DNA of 64,000 bases from Marinomonas communis (GCF_004363305.1 NZ_SNZA01000007.1:1-64000), one strand, 5' to 3'; counted from the first letter of the stretch, positions 48,628 to 58,909 are shown. The notes: generated by a model from the letters alone, not told the origin. Made by a program: numbers and translations.

Positions 48628-50013
48628 TTAAATGCGCTCTGCAACGAAGCCTTGTACGGCAGCAAGGTCGTTATCGATCACTTCGTACGCTTCTTCACGT
48701 TCGAATAGATCTTTCATGTGCTCAGGAAGACTTGGAGACTGACAACCTGCCTTTTCCACTGCTTCAGGGAACTTCACAGGGTGTGCTGTCGCCAAGGTGA
48801 TCATTGGTACAGACTTGTCTTTCCAGCACTGACGCGCCGCTTCTAGGCCAATCGCAGTGTGTGGATCAAGTAGGTATTGAGTCGACTTGAAGACTTCAGC
48901 AATCACTTCACAAGTGCGAGCATCGTCTACTTTGTAACTGTCGAAGTTCTCTTTTACGTACTTCCAAGCTTCGTCATTCAGCGTCACATCACCTGCGTTA
49001 AAGCGCGCCATGAGATCGGCTAATTCAGCGCTGTCACGACCATGGGCATCAAACAATAGACGCTCAAAGTTACTTGAAACCATGATGTCCATACTTGGAG
49101 AAAGCGTTACGTTTAGGGCCTGACGGCTCATATCGTTCGTCGCAATGGTACGGTGTAGAATATCGTTCTGGTTTGTCGCTACCACAAGCTGATCAATTGG
49201 CAAGCCCATTTGCTTCGCCAAGTAACCTGCAAAGATGTCACCAAAGTTACCTGTTGGTACAGAGAACGATACTTTACGATGTGGACCACCCACAGCCAGC
49301 GCTGAAGAGAAGTAGTAAACGATCTGAGCCATGATACGCGCCCAGTTGATTGAGTTTACTGCGCCCAGTTTCGCACCTTTTAGGAATGATTGATCAGCGA
49401 AGCTTGATTTCACCATGCCCTGACAGTCGTCGAAGTTACCTTTTACAGCAATGTTGAAAACGTTGTCATCAATCACGGTTGTCATCTGACGACGCTGTAC
49501 TTCAGATACACGCTGGTAAGGGTGCAGGATGAAGATATCTAGGTGCTCGGAGTGACGGCAACCTTCGATGGCAGCGGAGCCTGTGTCACCAGACGTCGCG
49601 CCTAGGATCACCAGCTTCTCACCACGTTGACCTAGTACGTAGTCCATCAAACGACCAAGCAATTGCAGAGCGAAGTCCTTGAAAGCTAACGTTGGGCCAC
49701 GGAATAATTCCAATACCCATTCGTTGTTATCAGTTTGCACCATTGGCGCAACCGCTGAGTGATTGAAGCCAGCATAAGCTTCATCAATCATGCGTTTGAA
49801 TTCTTCAGCAGGAATCTCGCCTTCTACAAATGGCCACATTACTTTGAACGCGAGCTCTTGGTAGCTCAAAGATGCCCATGAAGCGATCTCTTCAGTCGAG
49901 TACTTTGGTAGCTGCTCTGGAACATATAGACCGCCATCGCTCGCCAAACCTGCTAGCAAAACATCGCCAAAGCTTAATGCTGGAGCTTGGCCACGAGTTG
50001 AAATGTATTTCAT
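48628..50013 (-). CDS. thrC: Threonine synthase
   Basis: PLP enzyme that makes threonine from O-phosphohomoserine. N-terminal MKYISTRGQAPALSFGDVLL, PLP lysine in TLAFKDFALQLLG, and the glycine loop TSGDTGSAAIEG binding the cofactor phosphate. 461 residues from ATG 50013, which has GAGG upstream; the preceding TTG is not needed. 12 bp after hom, so the two form the hom-thrC operon known from Pseudomonas. Confidence 0.96.
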   Translation of the reverse strand: MKYISTRGQAPALSFGDVLLAGLASDGGLYVPEQLPKYSTEEIASWASLSYQELAFKVMWPFVEGEIPAEEFKRMIDEAYAGFNHSAVAPMVQTDNNEWVLELFRGPTLAFKDFALQLLGRLMDYVLGQRGEKLVILGATSGDTGSAAIEGCRHSEHLDIFILHPYQRVSEVQRRQMTTVIDDNVFNIAVKGNFDDCQGMVKSSFADQSFLKGAKLGAVNSINWARIMAQIVYYFSSALAVGGPHRKVSFSVPTGNFGDIFAGYLAKQMGLPIDQLVVATNQNDILHRTIATNDMSRQALNVTLSPSMDIMVSSNFERLLFDAHGRDSAELADLMARFNAGDVTLNDEAWKYVKENFDSYKVDDARTCEVIAEVFKSTQYLLDPHTAIGLEAARQCWKDKSVPMITLATAHPVKFPEAVEKAGCQSPSLPEHMKDLFEREEAYEVIDNDLAAVQGFVAERI

Positions 50014-50025
50014 CAATTTATCCTC

Positions 50026-51327
50026 TTACGCCAGATTTTCTACACGGATGCGCTGAACAGCGCCTGCAACATCTGGCAAAGCTTCGATTGCTGCAATAGC
50101 AGCATTCATATTGCGTTCTTTCACGTCATGAGTCATGACAACAAGCGGTACTAGATCACTGCCTTCACGTTCGCGCTGAATCACAGACTCAATGCTGATG
50201 CCGTTCGTTGACAGGATTTGGGTAATGTTCGCGAGTACGCCTGCACGATCTTGAATCGTCATGTTTAGGAAGAAGCCACATTCGATTTCTTCCATCGGTA
50301 ATACGGCTTCATCAGACAGTTGATCCGCTTGGAATGCCAAGTGTGGCACACGATTCGTTGGATCAGCAGTCAAGGTACGTGCTACATCGATAATATCAGC
50401 AACAACAGAAGAACCTGTTGGCAATGCACCCGCGCCAGCACCGTAAGTCAATGTAGGGCCGACTGCGTCGCCTTTTACCATGACAGCGTTCATTACGCCG
50501 TTTACATTAGCTAGCAGGGCTTTCTTAGAAATCAATGTTGGGTGAACACGAAGCTCAACACCTGCCTTGGTGCGACGAGCAATACCAAGATGCTTGATGG
50601 CATAGCCCATTTCCTGAGCAAAGGATACGTCTTCTGCTGTGATACGGCTAATGCCTTCAGTGTAAGTTTTTTCAAACTGAAGCGGGATACCGTAAGCAAT
50701 CGATGCAAGAATGGTTAGCTTGTGTGCCGCGTCAATACCTTCTACATCAAAGGTTGGATCAGCTTCAGCATAACCAAGCGCTTGTGCCTCTTTAAGCACA
50801 TCATCAAATGCACGGCCTTTTTCTGTCATCTCAGTCATGATGAAGTTGCCAGTACCATTAATAATACCAGCCAACCATTCGATCTTATTTGAAGACAGAC
50901 CTTCACGAAGGGTTTTGATAATTGGAATACCACCAGCTACAGCGGCTTCAAAAGCCACCATGACACCTTTCGCCTGAGCTTTTTCGAAAATTTCATTCCC
51001 ATGCTCGGCAATCAATGCTTTGTTGGCAGTAACAACATGCTTACCATTTTCGATGGCAGTTAATACAAGCTCTCTAGCCACGCTAGTGCCACCGATTAAC
51101 TCAACAATGATGTCGACTTCTGGGTTGTTGGCCACATCAAAAATATCGCGGGTAATATCAATATCAGTGGTATCACAGGTAGGATTGTCACGACGTGCGC
51201 CAATTTGCCCTACAACAATGCTTCGGCCTACACGTCGTGTAATTTCTTCTGCATTGTCCTGCAGAATGTTAAATGTACCGGAACCTACTGTTCCAAGACC
51301 ACAAATTCCGACTTTTACCGGTTTCAA
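50026..51327 (-). CDS. hom: Homoserine dehydrogenase
   Basis: Reduces aspartate semialdehyde to homoserine, the branch to threonine and methionine. NAD(P) motif VGICGLGTVGSGTFN (about 5-19), catalytic-domain signature AYAEADPTFDVEGIDAAHKLTILA, and a C-terminal ACT domain (about 350-433) for feedback control. TTG start with GGGGT upstream; the protein then begins MKPVKVGICG like the Pseudomonas enzyme. 433 residues. It supplies thrC directly downstream and is supplied by lysC at 6148. Confidence 0.95.
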   Translation of the reverse strand: MKPVKVGICGLGTVGSGTFNILQDNAEEITRRVGRSIVVGQIGARRDNPTCDTTDIDITRDIFDVANNPEVDIIVELIGGTSVARELVLTAIENGKHVVTANKALIAEHGNEIFEKAQAKGVMVAFEAAVAGGIPIIKTLREGLSSNKIEWLAGIINGTGNFIMTEMTEKGRAFDDVLKEAQALGYAEADPTFDVEGIDAAHKLTILASIAYGIPLQFEKTYTEGISRITAEDVSFAQEMGYAIKHLGIARRTKAGVELRVHPTLISKKALLANVNGVMNAVMVKGDAVGPTLTYGAGAGALPTGSSVVADIIDVARTLTADPTNRVPHLAFQADQLSDEAVLPMEEIECGFFLNMTIQDRAGVLANITQILSTNGISIESVIQREREGSDLVPLVVMTHDVKERNMNAAIAAIEALPDVAGAVQRIRVENLA

Positions 51328-51479
51328 AACGATACCCCACAGCTGACGGTTTTAATAATATTGATACTCGCTGATACCTAGCGATTTTTAGATCAATGAT
51401 TATACCGTCAGAAGCGGATAAACCCAACGCAGAAAAGACTGAACTGCCCCATTGTTTGGTAGATTCTTTGGCTATAACG

Positions 51480-52187
51480 CTATAGGTTTAGTTCTTTTGC
51501 CAACTCATCTGCCGGTAAGTAACCCGGGATGAATTTGCCATTATCTAAAATAATACTTGGTGTACCTCTGACCCCAACAGCATTTCCAAGACGATACTGG
51601 CTTGCAATAGGGTTCGTACATTTATTCTCTGGCACCTCACGACCAAGCTTCGCCTCGGTCATCCACTTTTTTGGATCGTCAGAACACCAGATATTAACCA
51701 TGGTGTTGTAGGCTTCAGAGCCGATCCCTGCACGTGGATAAGCTAAATATCGTACCGTGATACCGCGCTCATTAAGGTCTTCAATCTCTTTGTGTAACAT
51801 ACGGCAATAACCGCAATCGACATCGGTGAACACGGAAATATGAGCTTTTTCATCTTTCGCTTTGAACACCACCATGTCAGACTCAGGCAGTTGCTCAATC
51901 TTCGCCAGCTTCTTCTGCTCTGTTTCATTAATCAGCTGTTTCTCTTGAACTTGGTACATGTCACCCGCGACAAAATACCGCCCATCTGGCGTCACATGAA
52001 GAATTGGACCGTTATTCAATGTCACAACATACAACCCACTACCCTCATGCTGCTCAATAGACTCGATTGAATATTGCGGTAAGGCGTTGGCCATTGCGGC
52101 TTTGACTTCTTGTTCCCCAGCACTTGCTTGCATGACACTGAACAGTGTTAAAGCGGCAACTGCAGCTTGTTTGATTACCCGTTCCAT
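51480..52187 (-). CDS. dsbC: Thiol:disulfide interchange protein DsbC
   Basis: Periplasmic disulfide isomerase. A signal peptide of about 23 residues ends MQASAG. A cystatin-like dimerisation domain (about 25-85) follows, then a thioredoxin fold with the active site DCGYC (about 124-128) and the cis-Pro region VRGTPSIILDNG. Extra cysteines (WCSDDPKK, NKCTN) fit the structural disulfide. 235 residues. Upstream of hom on the same strand with 152 bp between. Confidence 0.93.
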   Translation of the reverse strand: MERVIKQAAVAALTLFSVMQASAGEQEVKAAMANALPQYSIESIEQHEGSGLYVVTLNNGPILHVTPDGRYFVAGDMYQVQEKQLINETEQKKLAKIEQLPESDMVVFKAKDEKAHISVFTDVDCGYCRMLHKEIEDLNERGITVRYLAYPRAGIGSEAYNTMVNIWCSDDPKKWMTEAKLGREVPENKCTNPIASQYRLGNAVGVRGTPSIILDNGKFIPGYLPADELAKELNL

Positions 52188-52246
52188 ACTGACCTCTGAA
52201 TATCGTAGTTTGCCTATTAGGCCACCATAAGCTGATGAAGTTCCAT

Positions 52247-52276
52247 AAAAAAAGGCGACCTAAGTCGCCTTTTTTT
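52247..52276. terminator. Terminator of the rpsP-rimM-trmD-rplS operon
   Basis: AAAAAAAGGCGAC and its complement around CTAA, with T-runs on both strands. It follows rplS by 15 bp. Confidence 0.92.
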
Positions 52277-52291
52277 AATTCTACGGAGAGA

Positions 52292-52654
52292 TTAACGTTT
52301 AGCCAATTTCTCTTTGATACGTGCAGACTTACCTGAACGATCACGTAGGAAGTAGATTTTCGCTTGACGAACGTCACCGCGACGTTTCACTTCAATGCTA
52401 TCAACTAGTGGGCTGTAAGTTTGGAATGCACGCTCAACGCCTACACCACTAGAGATTTTGCGTACAGTGAACGCAGAGTTTAGGCCACGGTTGCGTTTTG
52501 CAATTACAACACCTTCGTAAGCCTGTAGACGCTCACGAGTACCTTCTTTAACTTTTACTTGAACAACAACAGTATCACCAGGACCGAAAGCCGGGATCTC
52601 TTTTGTCATTTGTTCTGCTTCTAGCTGTTGAATCAGCTTAGTTTTGTTGCTCAT
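52292..52654 (-). CDS. rplS: 50S ribosomal protein L19
   Basis: 120 residues from ATG 52654 with AGGAGT upstream: [20 protein letters not shown], then [37 protein letters not shown] and [16 protein letters not shown]. The frame stays open upstream to 52756, but that part overlaps trmD and is not L19. Last gene of rpsP-rimM-trmD-rplS. Confidence 0.97.
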   Translation of the reverse strand: MSNKTKLIQQLEAEQMTKEIPAFGPGDTVVVQVKVKEGTRERLQAYEGVVIAKRNRGLNSAFTVRKISSGVGVERAFQTYSPLVDSIEVKRRGDVRQAKIYFLRDRSGKSARIKEKLAKR

Positions 52655-52724
52655 GGATGTGACTCCTAATGAATATGGTTTCTTATCAGCGCGAAGGTTT
52701 AACGTTCTGATAAGCTCGCGATTC

Positions 52725-53477
52725 TTACTCTGCCGAGGTTGAAACTTCAGTCTCACGAATAAACTCTTTTAACAACTCTTGCTGTTCCTTGTCCAACTCA
52801 AGGTCTTGCAGGAGGTCAGGCCGACGTTGCCAAGTTCTTCCGAGCTTTTGCTTTAATCGCCAGCGCCGTATCGCCTCATGGTTGCCGCTAAGTAGTACAG
52901 GTGGTACAGGTTCACCTTCAAGTACCTCGGGGCGAGTATAGTGAGGGCAATCAAGTAATCCATCGGCAAACGAATCTTCATCTGCAGAGGCTTGTTTACC
53001 AAGCACCCCCGGCACCATGCGAAAGACAGAGTCCATCAACACCATAGCCGGTAACTCTCCACCACTTAGGACAAAGTCGCCAATTGACCATTCTTCATCA
53101 ACCTGAGATTGAATCAAACGCTCATCAACGCCTTCATAACGGCCTGCTACCAGAATAAATTCTGCTTCTTTAGCAAGCTGTTGCACGCCTTCCTGTGTGA
53201 GCGTGCGCCCCTGAGGGGATAGATAAATAACTTTTGCATTGGGAACCCATTGTCTAGCGTCCTCAATTGCATCTTTTAGGGGCTGAACTTTCATCAGCAT
53301 CCCAGGGCCACCACCATAAGGACGATCATCGACCGTTTTGTGTTTGTCATGCGCAAAGCTTCTTGGATTAAAAAAATCCACTTCCACTATGCCAGATTTT
53401 ACTGCTCTGCCCGTTACACCATGTTGGGTAATGGCTTGAAACATCTCTGGAAACAGCGTTACTACACCGATTCGCAC
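52725..53477 (-). CDS. trmD: tRNA (guanine(37)-N1)-methyltransferase
   Basis: SPOUT enzyme that methylates G37 to prevent frameshifting. N-terminal [23 protein letters not shown]-knot motifs [28 protein letters not shown] and [20 protein letters not shown] 53477 with GAGG 6 nt upstream gives 250 residues (255 in E. coli) and leaves a 20-bp gap to rimM; the longer in-frame start at 53516 would overlap rimM. Confidence 0.95.
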   Translation of the reverse strand: MRIGVVTLFPEMFQAITQHGVTGRAVKSGIVEVDFFNPRSFAHDKHKTVDDRPYGGGPGMLMKVQPLKDAIEDARQWVPNAKVIYLSPQGRTLTQEGVQQLAKEAEFILVAGRYEGVDERLIQSQVDEEWSIGDFVLSGGELPAMVLMDSVFRMVPGVLGKQASADEDSFADGLLDCPHYTRPEVLEGEPVPPVLLSGNHEAIRRWRLKQKLGRTWQRRPDLLQDLELDKEQQELLKEFIRETEVSTSAE

Positions 53478-53497
53478 CCTAGGCCTCGTTCGATCTA

Positions 53498-54043
53498 TTA
53501 GAAGTCTGGATCCCAATCCACAACCATTTCCTGTTTATCTAAATCAATGTTTAAAACAAACTGATCTGGCACGTAGGGAATCAAACGCTCTTCACGATCG
53601 TAACTGCCTTCACAACCTCGTACCACCAACACATCGTTTGCACCGGTTTCCATCAGTTGCGAGACTTTACCTAGAAGAACACCCTCTTTGGTAATCACCT
53701 TTAGACCTTCTAGTTGAGACCAGTAAAATTCACCGTCCTCAAGCTTAGGAAGATCCTTTGCATCAATATAGATATCCATACCGCAAATCTCTTTTACAAG
53801 ATCACGATCGTTATACCCTTTAATTGCTGCTACCAATCCGCGCCCTTGAGTGCGACCTTGGCTTAGTTCTACGACTTTCCACCCACTAGGAGTTTTCAGC
53901 CACCAATGCTTGTAATCAAAGATCCCAACCATTGGATCGGTGTGCGAATATAACTTCACCCACCCTTTAACACCATAAACTGATGTAATGCGTCCAACCA
54001 CAAGCGCCTGCTCAGGAGCTTTCGCCTGTTTTACAGTAGACAT
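53498..54043 (-). CDS. rimM: Ribosome maturation factor RimM
   Basis: Assists 30S head maturation near S19. 181 residues in two domains: the N-terminal RimM barrel with [23 protein letters not shown], and a PRC-barrel with [33 protein letters not shown] ending [15 protein letters not shown]. 15 bp after rpsP, 20 bp before trmD. Confidence 0.96.
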   Translation of the reverse strand: MSTVKQAKAPEQALVVGRITSVYGVKGWVKLYSHTDPMVGIFDYKHWWLKTPSGWKVVELSQGRTQGRGLVAAIKGYNDRDLVKEICGMDIYIDAKDLPKLEDGEFYWSQLEGLKVITKEGVLLGKVSQLMETGANDVLVVRGCEGSYDREERLIPYVPDQFVLNIDLDKQEMVVDWDPDF

Positions 54044-54058
54044 AGCATTACCTCAGTA

Positions 54059-54307
54059 TTAAGCGTTTTTGCCAGCTTCTTTAACAAGCTGAGCAACACG
54101 GTCAGAAAGCTGAGCGCCTTGGCCTACCCAGTGATTAACACGGTCTAGGTCAACACGTAGACGTTCTTCTTGACCACGTGCAACTGGGTTGAAGAACCCT
54201 ACACGTTCGATAAAACGACCATCACGAGCACGGCGGCTGTCAGCCACGTTCAAGTGATAGAATGGGCGCTTCTTAGAGCCACCACGAGAAAGACGAATAG
54301 TTACCAT
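54059..54307 (-). CDS. rpsP: 30S ribosomal protein S16
   Basis: 82 residues, the same as E. coli S16: [24 protein letters not shown], then [12 protein letters not shown] and a basic C-terminal half. First gene of the operon. Its promoter must lie in the 100 bp before the ffh terminator. Confidence 0.97.
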   Translation of the reverse strand: MVTIRLSRGGSKKRPFYHLNVADSRRARDGRFIERVGFFNPVARGQEERLRVDLDRVNHWVGQGAQLSDRVAQLVKEAGKNA

Positions 54308-54402
54308 ATGATTGGTTCCTTATTGCTTAACGAAACACCTCTTGTTAGGCTCTTTATGAGACCTACTACAAGAAGGCGGCATATTCTAGTCGATTCGACA
54401 CC

Positions 54403-54431
54403 AAAACAAAAGGGCGAATTGATCGCCCTTT
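54403..54431 (-). terminator. Terminator of ffh
   Basis: AAAGGGCGA and TCGCCCTTT with a 5-nt loop, then TTTGTTTT on the minus strand. It lies 28 bp past the ffh stop and separates it from rpsP. Confidence 0.85.
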
Positions 54432-54459
54432 AAACATTTTTTCATTCTATATCGGTGTT

Positions 54460-55839
54460 TTAGAATTTCGGGAAATTCCCACCGCCAGGTAAACCACCTG
54501 GCATCATGCCCCCTAGGCCACGCATCATTTTCTTCATGCCACCTTTGGAACTGAATTTTTTCATCATCTTCTGCATTTGTTTGTGCTGTTTGAGCAGACG
54601 ATTAAGGTCTTGAATCTGCAAACCTGCCCCGGCAGAAATACGCTTTTTACGTGAGCCATTGATCACATCTGGGTTGCGGCGCTCTGCAGGGGTCATAGAG
54701 TTAATCAGCGCTTCCATTTGCACGAACATTTTATCGTTCACTTTATCTTGGATATCACCTAGCTGTCCCATACCTGGCAGCTTATCTAACATAGACGTCA
54801 TACCGCCCATGTTTTTCATCTGCTGTAGCTGCTCGCGAAAGTCTTCTAGATCGAAGCCTTTACCTTTTTTCAGCTTGCCAGCTAGTTTCTCTGCTTTATC
54901 CTTATCGATCTTCTGCTCAGCCTGCTCGATCAAAGATAGCATGTCGCCCATGCCAAGAATTCGAGACGCTAAACGATCAGGATGGAATGGTTCCAGAGCA
55001 TCGGTCTTTTCACCCACACCCAAGAACTTGATTGGTTTACCAGTGATATGACGCACAGATAACGCCGCACCACCACGCGCATCACCGTCGGTCTTGGTTA
55101 AGATCACACCTGTTAATGGCAGGACATCACCGAACGCTTTAGCGGTATTAGCTGCGTCTTGACCAGTCATGGCATCCACGACAAACAGCGTTTCAACCGG
55201 ATTAATAGCTCCGTGAAGAGCTTTAATCTCCGCCATCATGTCTTCGTCAATCGCTAAACGACCTGCGGTATCGACGATCAGCACATCTTTGTGAGCCTTT
55301 TTCGCCACGTCGATAGCATTATTGGCAATATCAATCGGCTTCTGAGAAATATCACTTGGAATGAAATCGACACCGATATCATTAGCAAGTGTTTCTAACT
55401 GTTTAATCGCAGCAGGACGGTAGACGTCCGCACTGACCACAGCTACTGATTTCTTCTGGCGCTCTTTTAAGAATTTTGCCAGTTTACCAGCAGAGGTGGT
55501 TTTACCTGCACCTTGTAGACCAGCAAGTAAGATAATCGCTGGAGGCGTGGCGCGAAGATTCAATTCATCGTTAGCCTGCCCCATGACCGCTTCGAGCTCT
55601 TGCTTAACGATCTTTAGGAAAACCTGACCAGGACTTAAGCTGCGAGTTACTTCGGTACCAACCGCGCGCTCTTTCACCGCATTAATAAAGTCTTTTACCA
55701 CGGGCAACGCGACGTCAGCTTCCAACAACGCCATGCGCACTTCACGCAATACATCTTTAATATTGTCCTCGGTGAGTTTGGCGCGACCACGAATCCGGTC
55801 TAAGGATGACGTTAAACGTTCTGATAAATTGTCAAACAT
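54460..55839 (-). CDS. ffh: Signal recognition particle protein Ffh
   Basis: GTPase that binds signal sequences with 4.5S RNA and docks on FtsY. The N and G domains carry GLQGAGKTTSAGKLA (about 106-120), DTAGRL and TKTDGDARGGAA. The M domain (about 300-459) is Met-rich and holds the 4.5S-binding RRNPDVINGSRKKRISAGAG. The C-terminus is Gly/Met/Lys-rich. 459 residues (453 in E. coli). Confidence 0.97.
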   Translation of the reverse strand: MFDNLSERLTSSLDRIRGRAKLTEDNIKDVLREVRMALLEADVALPVVKDFINAVKERAVGTEVTRSLSPGQVFLKIVKQELEAVMGQANDELNLRATPPAIILLAGLQGAGKTTSAGKLAKFLKERQKKSVAVVSADVYRPAAIKQLETLANDIGVDFIPSDISQKPIDIANNAIDVAKKAHKDVLIVDTAGRLAIDEDMMAEIKALHGAINPVETLFVVDAMTGQDAANTAKAFGDVLPLTGVILTKTDGDARGGAALSVRHITGKPIKFLGVGEKTDALEPFHPDRLASRILGMGDMLSLIEQAEQKIDKDKAEKLAGKLKKGKGFDLEDFREQLQQMKNMGGMTSMLDKLPGMGQLGDIQDKVNDKMFVQMEALINSMTPAERRNPDVINGSRKKRISAGAGLQIQDLNRLLKQHKQMQKMMKKFSSKGGMKKMMRGLGGMMPGGLPGGGNFPKF

Positions 55840-55967
55840 GTTGCCCTCAAAAATTTGCTCTAGATGGAAAAAACCGCTTTATTCAGTTTATCCAAGGTGA
55901 AATTGACTTTATTATAACGAAGATTTGATCGTCACCCTATAGTTTTAACCAGTGGATCGGCTTATAC

Positions 55968-56735
55968 ATGACACATCTTTCGCTTTGGCTCGCTTGTATT
56001 CTATCGCTAACGGCTGGGGGCACTTATTATTTGCGCCCTGGCGTTCGTACTACTCAAACATTGGGCGCCATCACAATTGTTGTGCATACCATGGCCCTGA
56101 TTCAGTTACTTGGCAGCAAAGACGGTTTCGACTTCTTAACCATTGGCCTTTTGATCGCTTTGATCGGTAACTTGCTTTTGTGGTTTAGCAATCGAGATAA
56201 GGATCTCTCTTTGCTACTGTCGATCGCTTTCCCTCTCGCCTCAATCATCATTGCTTTAAATGCTATTGAACCTTGGAACTTACAACAACTCCATAGCTCA
56301 TCCCTTGGCACCTCTCTACACATTTTGATCGCATCTGTCGCTTACAGTCTATTCACCGCAGCCTGTGGCGTCGGCATTTTGCTTGCAATTCAAGAGTACC
56401 AACTCAAGCATCATCGCCTAAAGCAACTGTTACGGGTTCCTCCATTACAGGTACTAGAGCGATTAATGTTTGAATTTATTTGGGCGGCGTTTGTCTTACT
56501 GAGCATAACGATCGCCACAGGCTTTTATTTTATTGAAGACATGTTTGCGCAACACCTTGTACACAAGACCGTCTTTACCATTGCATCTTGGTTTGTATTT
56601 GCAGGTTTGCTAGGTGGCCGTTTGTACCTTGGCTGGCGTGGGCAGCTCGCAGTAAAACTAACTTTAAGCGGATTCGTACTATTAATGATTGGCTACTTTG
56701 GCACTCAAATAGCAGTCGAAATCATCAATAAATGA
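55968..56735 (+). CDS. CcsA/HemX-like inner membrane protein (YpjD family)
   Basis: 255 residues with about eight membrane helices. The cytochrome c assembly family core is recognisable: SSLGTSLHILIASVAYSLFTAACGVGILLAIQEY, and later HKTVFTIASWFVFAGLLGGR, with His residues placed as in heme-handling proteins. It sits divergent from ffh and upstream of a CNNM/CorC gene, as in many gammaproteobacteria. A role in heme or cytochrome assembly is inferred from the family only. Confidence 0.82.
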   Translation: MTHLSLWLACILSLTAGGTYYLRPGVRTTQTLGAITIVVHTMALIQLLGSKDGFDFLTIGLLIALIGNLLLWFSNRDKDLSLLLSIAFPLASIIIALNAIEPWNLQQLHSSSLGTSLHILIASVAYSLFTAACGVGILLAIQEYQLKHHRLKQLLRVPPLQVLERLMFEFIWAAFVLLSITIATGFYFIEDMFAQHLVHKTVFTIASWFVFAGLLGGRLYLGWRGQLAVKLTLSGFVLLMIGYFGTQIAVEIINK

Positions 56736-56806
56736 TCAGGATATTTGACAGGACTTACAGCAAACCTAATAATCCGATCAGATTCTATAATTGAGGCATA
56801 ATTTTT

Positions 56807-58063
56807 TTGAACGAAGTTCCCTTAAGTATTCTAGGCGGAATACTGTTTTTTCTAATCATTTTATCTGCATTCTTCTCCAGCTCTGAAACAGGCATGCTGT
56901 CGATCAATAAGTATCGACTGAAACATCTTGTTAAAAGCGGGCATCGCTCGGCTAAGAAAGCCAGCAAACTATTAGAACGCCCTGACCGTCTCATCGGCGT
57001 CATTCTGATTGGTAACAACTTCGTTAACATCTTGGCATCTGCTATTGCAACGATTATCGCTGTGCGAATCTGGGGCGACGCAGGTGTTGCCATTGCAACC
57101 GCCGTTCTGACTTTGGTTGTTCTTATTTTTGCCGAAGTCACACCTAAAACCATGGCCACAATTCACCCTGAGAAGATTGCTTTCCCAGCTTCTTGGGTAT
57201 TAACCATCTTACTTAAAGCCCTTTATCCCCTCGTTGTTATCGTTAACACCATGTCTAATGGTTTAATGCGCCTAGTCGGCGTAAAACACGCCCATGGTAA
57301 CCATGACAAGCTGGGATCTGAGGAGCTTCGCACCGTTGTTAATGAAGCCAGCGGTCTAATCCCCGCAGCTCACCAAGAGATGCTTTTGTCTATCTTAGAC
57401 TTAGAGAAGGTCTCTGTTGAAGACATTATGGTGCCGCGCAACGAAGTAATCGGCATCGATATCGAAGACTCGATTGAAGAGATCATTCAGCAAATTTGTG
57501 ATTCTCGACACACACGTATGCCAGTCTACAATGGCGAGATCAACAAGGTAATTGGCATCCTCCATGCCCGTCATGCTGCGCAGTTTTTGCGTGAAGAAAA
57601 CCCATCTAAAGCAGCCCTTCTAAAAGCAACATTGGAACCGTACTTCATTCCAGAAAGCACCTCTATCAACACAGTGCTACTAAACTTCCAGAAAGATCAC
57701 CAACAAATGGGGATCGTTGTGGATGAATATGGTGACGTTCAAGGTATTGCTGCGCTTGAAGACATCCTAGAAGAAATTGTGGGTGAGTTCACACCGCCAC
57801 AAGAGGATGAAGAGGAAGAGATCACTCTACTAGATGATGGCTCTTTCCGCATCGAAGGCTCCACACACATTCGTGACATCAACAAAGCGCTAAGCTGGCA
57901 TCTACCGACTGATGGCCCAAAAACACTTAATGGTCTTATTATTGAGACATTAGAGTTTATTCCGGAGCATCCGATCAGCCTTTGGGTCGACAATTACATG
58001 ATTGAGATTCAAGAAATCGAAGATAAAGTGGTTAAATTCGCGCGCTTAGAACACAAACGCTAA
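56807..58063 (+). CDS. CNNM/HlyC-CorC family membrane protein (YfjD type)
   Basis: 418 residues. Order: N-terminal CNNM/DUF21 membrane domain with AFFSSSETGMLSINKYRLKHL (about 23-43) and RLIGVILIGNNFVNILAS; CBS pair (about 200-325) with VPRNEVIGID and YGDVQGIAALEDILEEIVGEF; and a C-terminal CorC_HlyC domain (about 340-415). Members export Mg2+ or Co2+. The start is TTG 56807 with GAGG about 10 nt upstream; no ATG fits the conserved N-terminus. 11 bp before the NUDIX gene. Confidence 0.88.
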   Translation: MNEVPLSILGGILFFLIILSAFFSSSETGMLSINKYRLKHLVKSGHRSAKKASKLLERPDRLIGVILIGNNFVNILASAIATIIAVRIWGDAGVAIATAVLTLVVLIFAEVTPKTMATIHPEKIAFPASWVLTILLKALYPLVVIVNTMSNGLMRLVGVKHAHGNHDKLGSEELRTVVNEASGLIPAAHQEMLLSILDLEKVSVEDIMVPRNEVIGIDIEDSIEEIIQQICDSRHTRMPVYNGEINKVIGILHARHAAQFLREENPSKAALLKATLEPYFIPESTSINTVLLNFQKDHQQMGIVVDEYGDVQGIAALEDILEEIVGEFTPPQEDEEEEITLLDDGSFRIEGSTHIRDINKALSWHLPTDGPKTLNGLIIETLEFIPEHPISLWVDNYMIEIQEIEDKVVKFARLEHKR

Positions 58064-58074
58064 CAGGTGACATT

Positions 58075-58614
58075 ATGAGATTTTGCCCGAAATGTGGTCA
58101 TCAGGTGAACATGGAAATCCCCGCTGGAGATAACCGCGAGCGCCCTGTATGCCCTAGCTGTGAGTTCATTGACTATGACAACCCTAGAATGATCACAGGC
58201 ACGATCCCATTATACAAGGGTAAAATCTTACTTTGTAAGCGCAGCATTGAGCCGCGCCTAGGCTACTGGACTCTTCCTGCCGGCTTTATGGAAAATGGTG
58301 AAACAACATTAGAAGGGGCGTTGCGTGAGACCCTTGAAGAAAGTGGCTCGCAAGCCATTGCTAAGCAACCCTTCTCTATGATCAGTATTCCGCATGTTAA
58401 CCAGGTTCATCTGTATTACCTAGCAGAGCTTGCACAAGCGGACTTCCACCCCACATCTGAAAGCTCAGAGGTGGAGTTATTCGAGCTGGATAATATCCCA
58501 TGGGAAGAACTTGCTTTCAGCAGCGTCACCAAAACGCTGGAATACTTCCTAGAAGATCATAAAACTGGCCAGTATGGCTTCCACGAAGATAAAATCCTCG
58601 TTAACTCTCAATAG
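58075..58614 (+). CDS. NUDIX hydrolase with N-terminal zinc ribbon
   Basis: 179 residues. Zinc ribbon CPKCGHQV...CPSCEFIDYDNPR in the first 45 residues, and Nudix box GFMENGETTLEGALRETLEESGSQA (about 72-96). The combination resembles NudC-like and ADP-ribose-type hydrolases, but the NudC SQPWPFPxS motif is missing. Substrate unknown. AGGTGA ribosome binding site. Its last 14 bp overlap the convergent NIF3-like gene. Confidence 0.85.
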   Translation: MRFCPKCGHQVNMEIPAGDNRERPVCPSCEFIDYDNPRMITGTIPLYKGKILLCKRSIEPRLGYWTLPAGFMENGETTLEGALRETLEESGSQAIAKQPFSMISIPHVNQVHLYYLAELAQADFHPTSESSEVELFELDNIPWEELAFSSVTKTLEYFLEDHKTGQYGFHEDKILVNSQ

Positions 58615-58909
58615 CAATAAAATGATAAGCCACTTCTTCGTAGGGGTGGCTTAGTTTCAGTGCCCTTACCACCGCATCTTTGAATTCCTTCAACAACACC
58701 ATCTCTACGCGATATTCGTCTACAGCTTCTAACAGACCAGACTGACCAATAAAGGGATTAGCCATATCAGATGGCCGAAACTGCCCTTGTCCTTTTACTT
58801 GCCAACAACAGGCTTCATATTCACCTATCTTGCCAGCACCAGCGGCAAACACCGCCTCTTTAACGATTTCCAAGTGCGTTTCTGGCACGTAAAACACCAA
58901 TGAATACAT
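58601..58909 (-). CDS. Stand-alone NIF3-like (YqfO-type) CutA-fold domain
   Basis: 102 residues: LVFYVPETHLEIVKEAVFAAGAGKIGEYEACCWQVKGQGQFRP and a C-terminal LKLSHPYEEVAYHF. These are the motifs of the domain inserted in YqfO/NIF3 proteins, here alone. Function unknown. ATG 58909 with AGAGG upstream. It overlaps the 3' end of the NUDIX gene tail to tail. Confidence 0.82.
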   Translation of the reverse strand: MYSLVFYVPETHLEIVKEAVFAAGAGKIGEYEACCWQVKGQGQFRPSDMANPFIGQSGLLEAVDEYRVEMVLLKEFKDAVVRALKLSHPYEEVAYHFIAIES

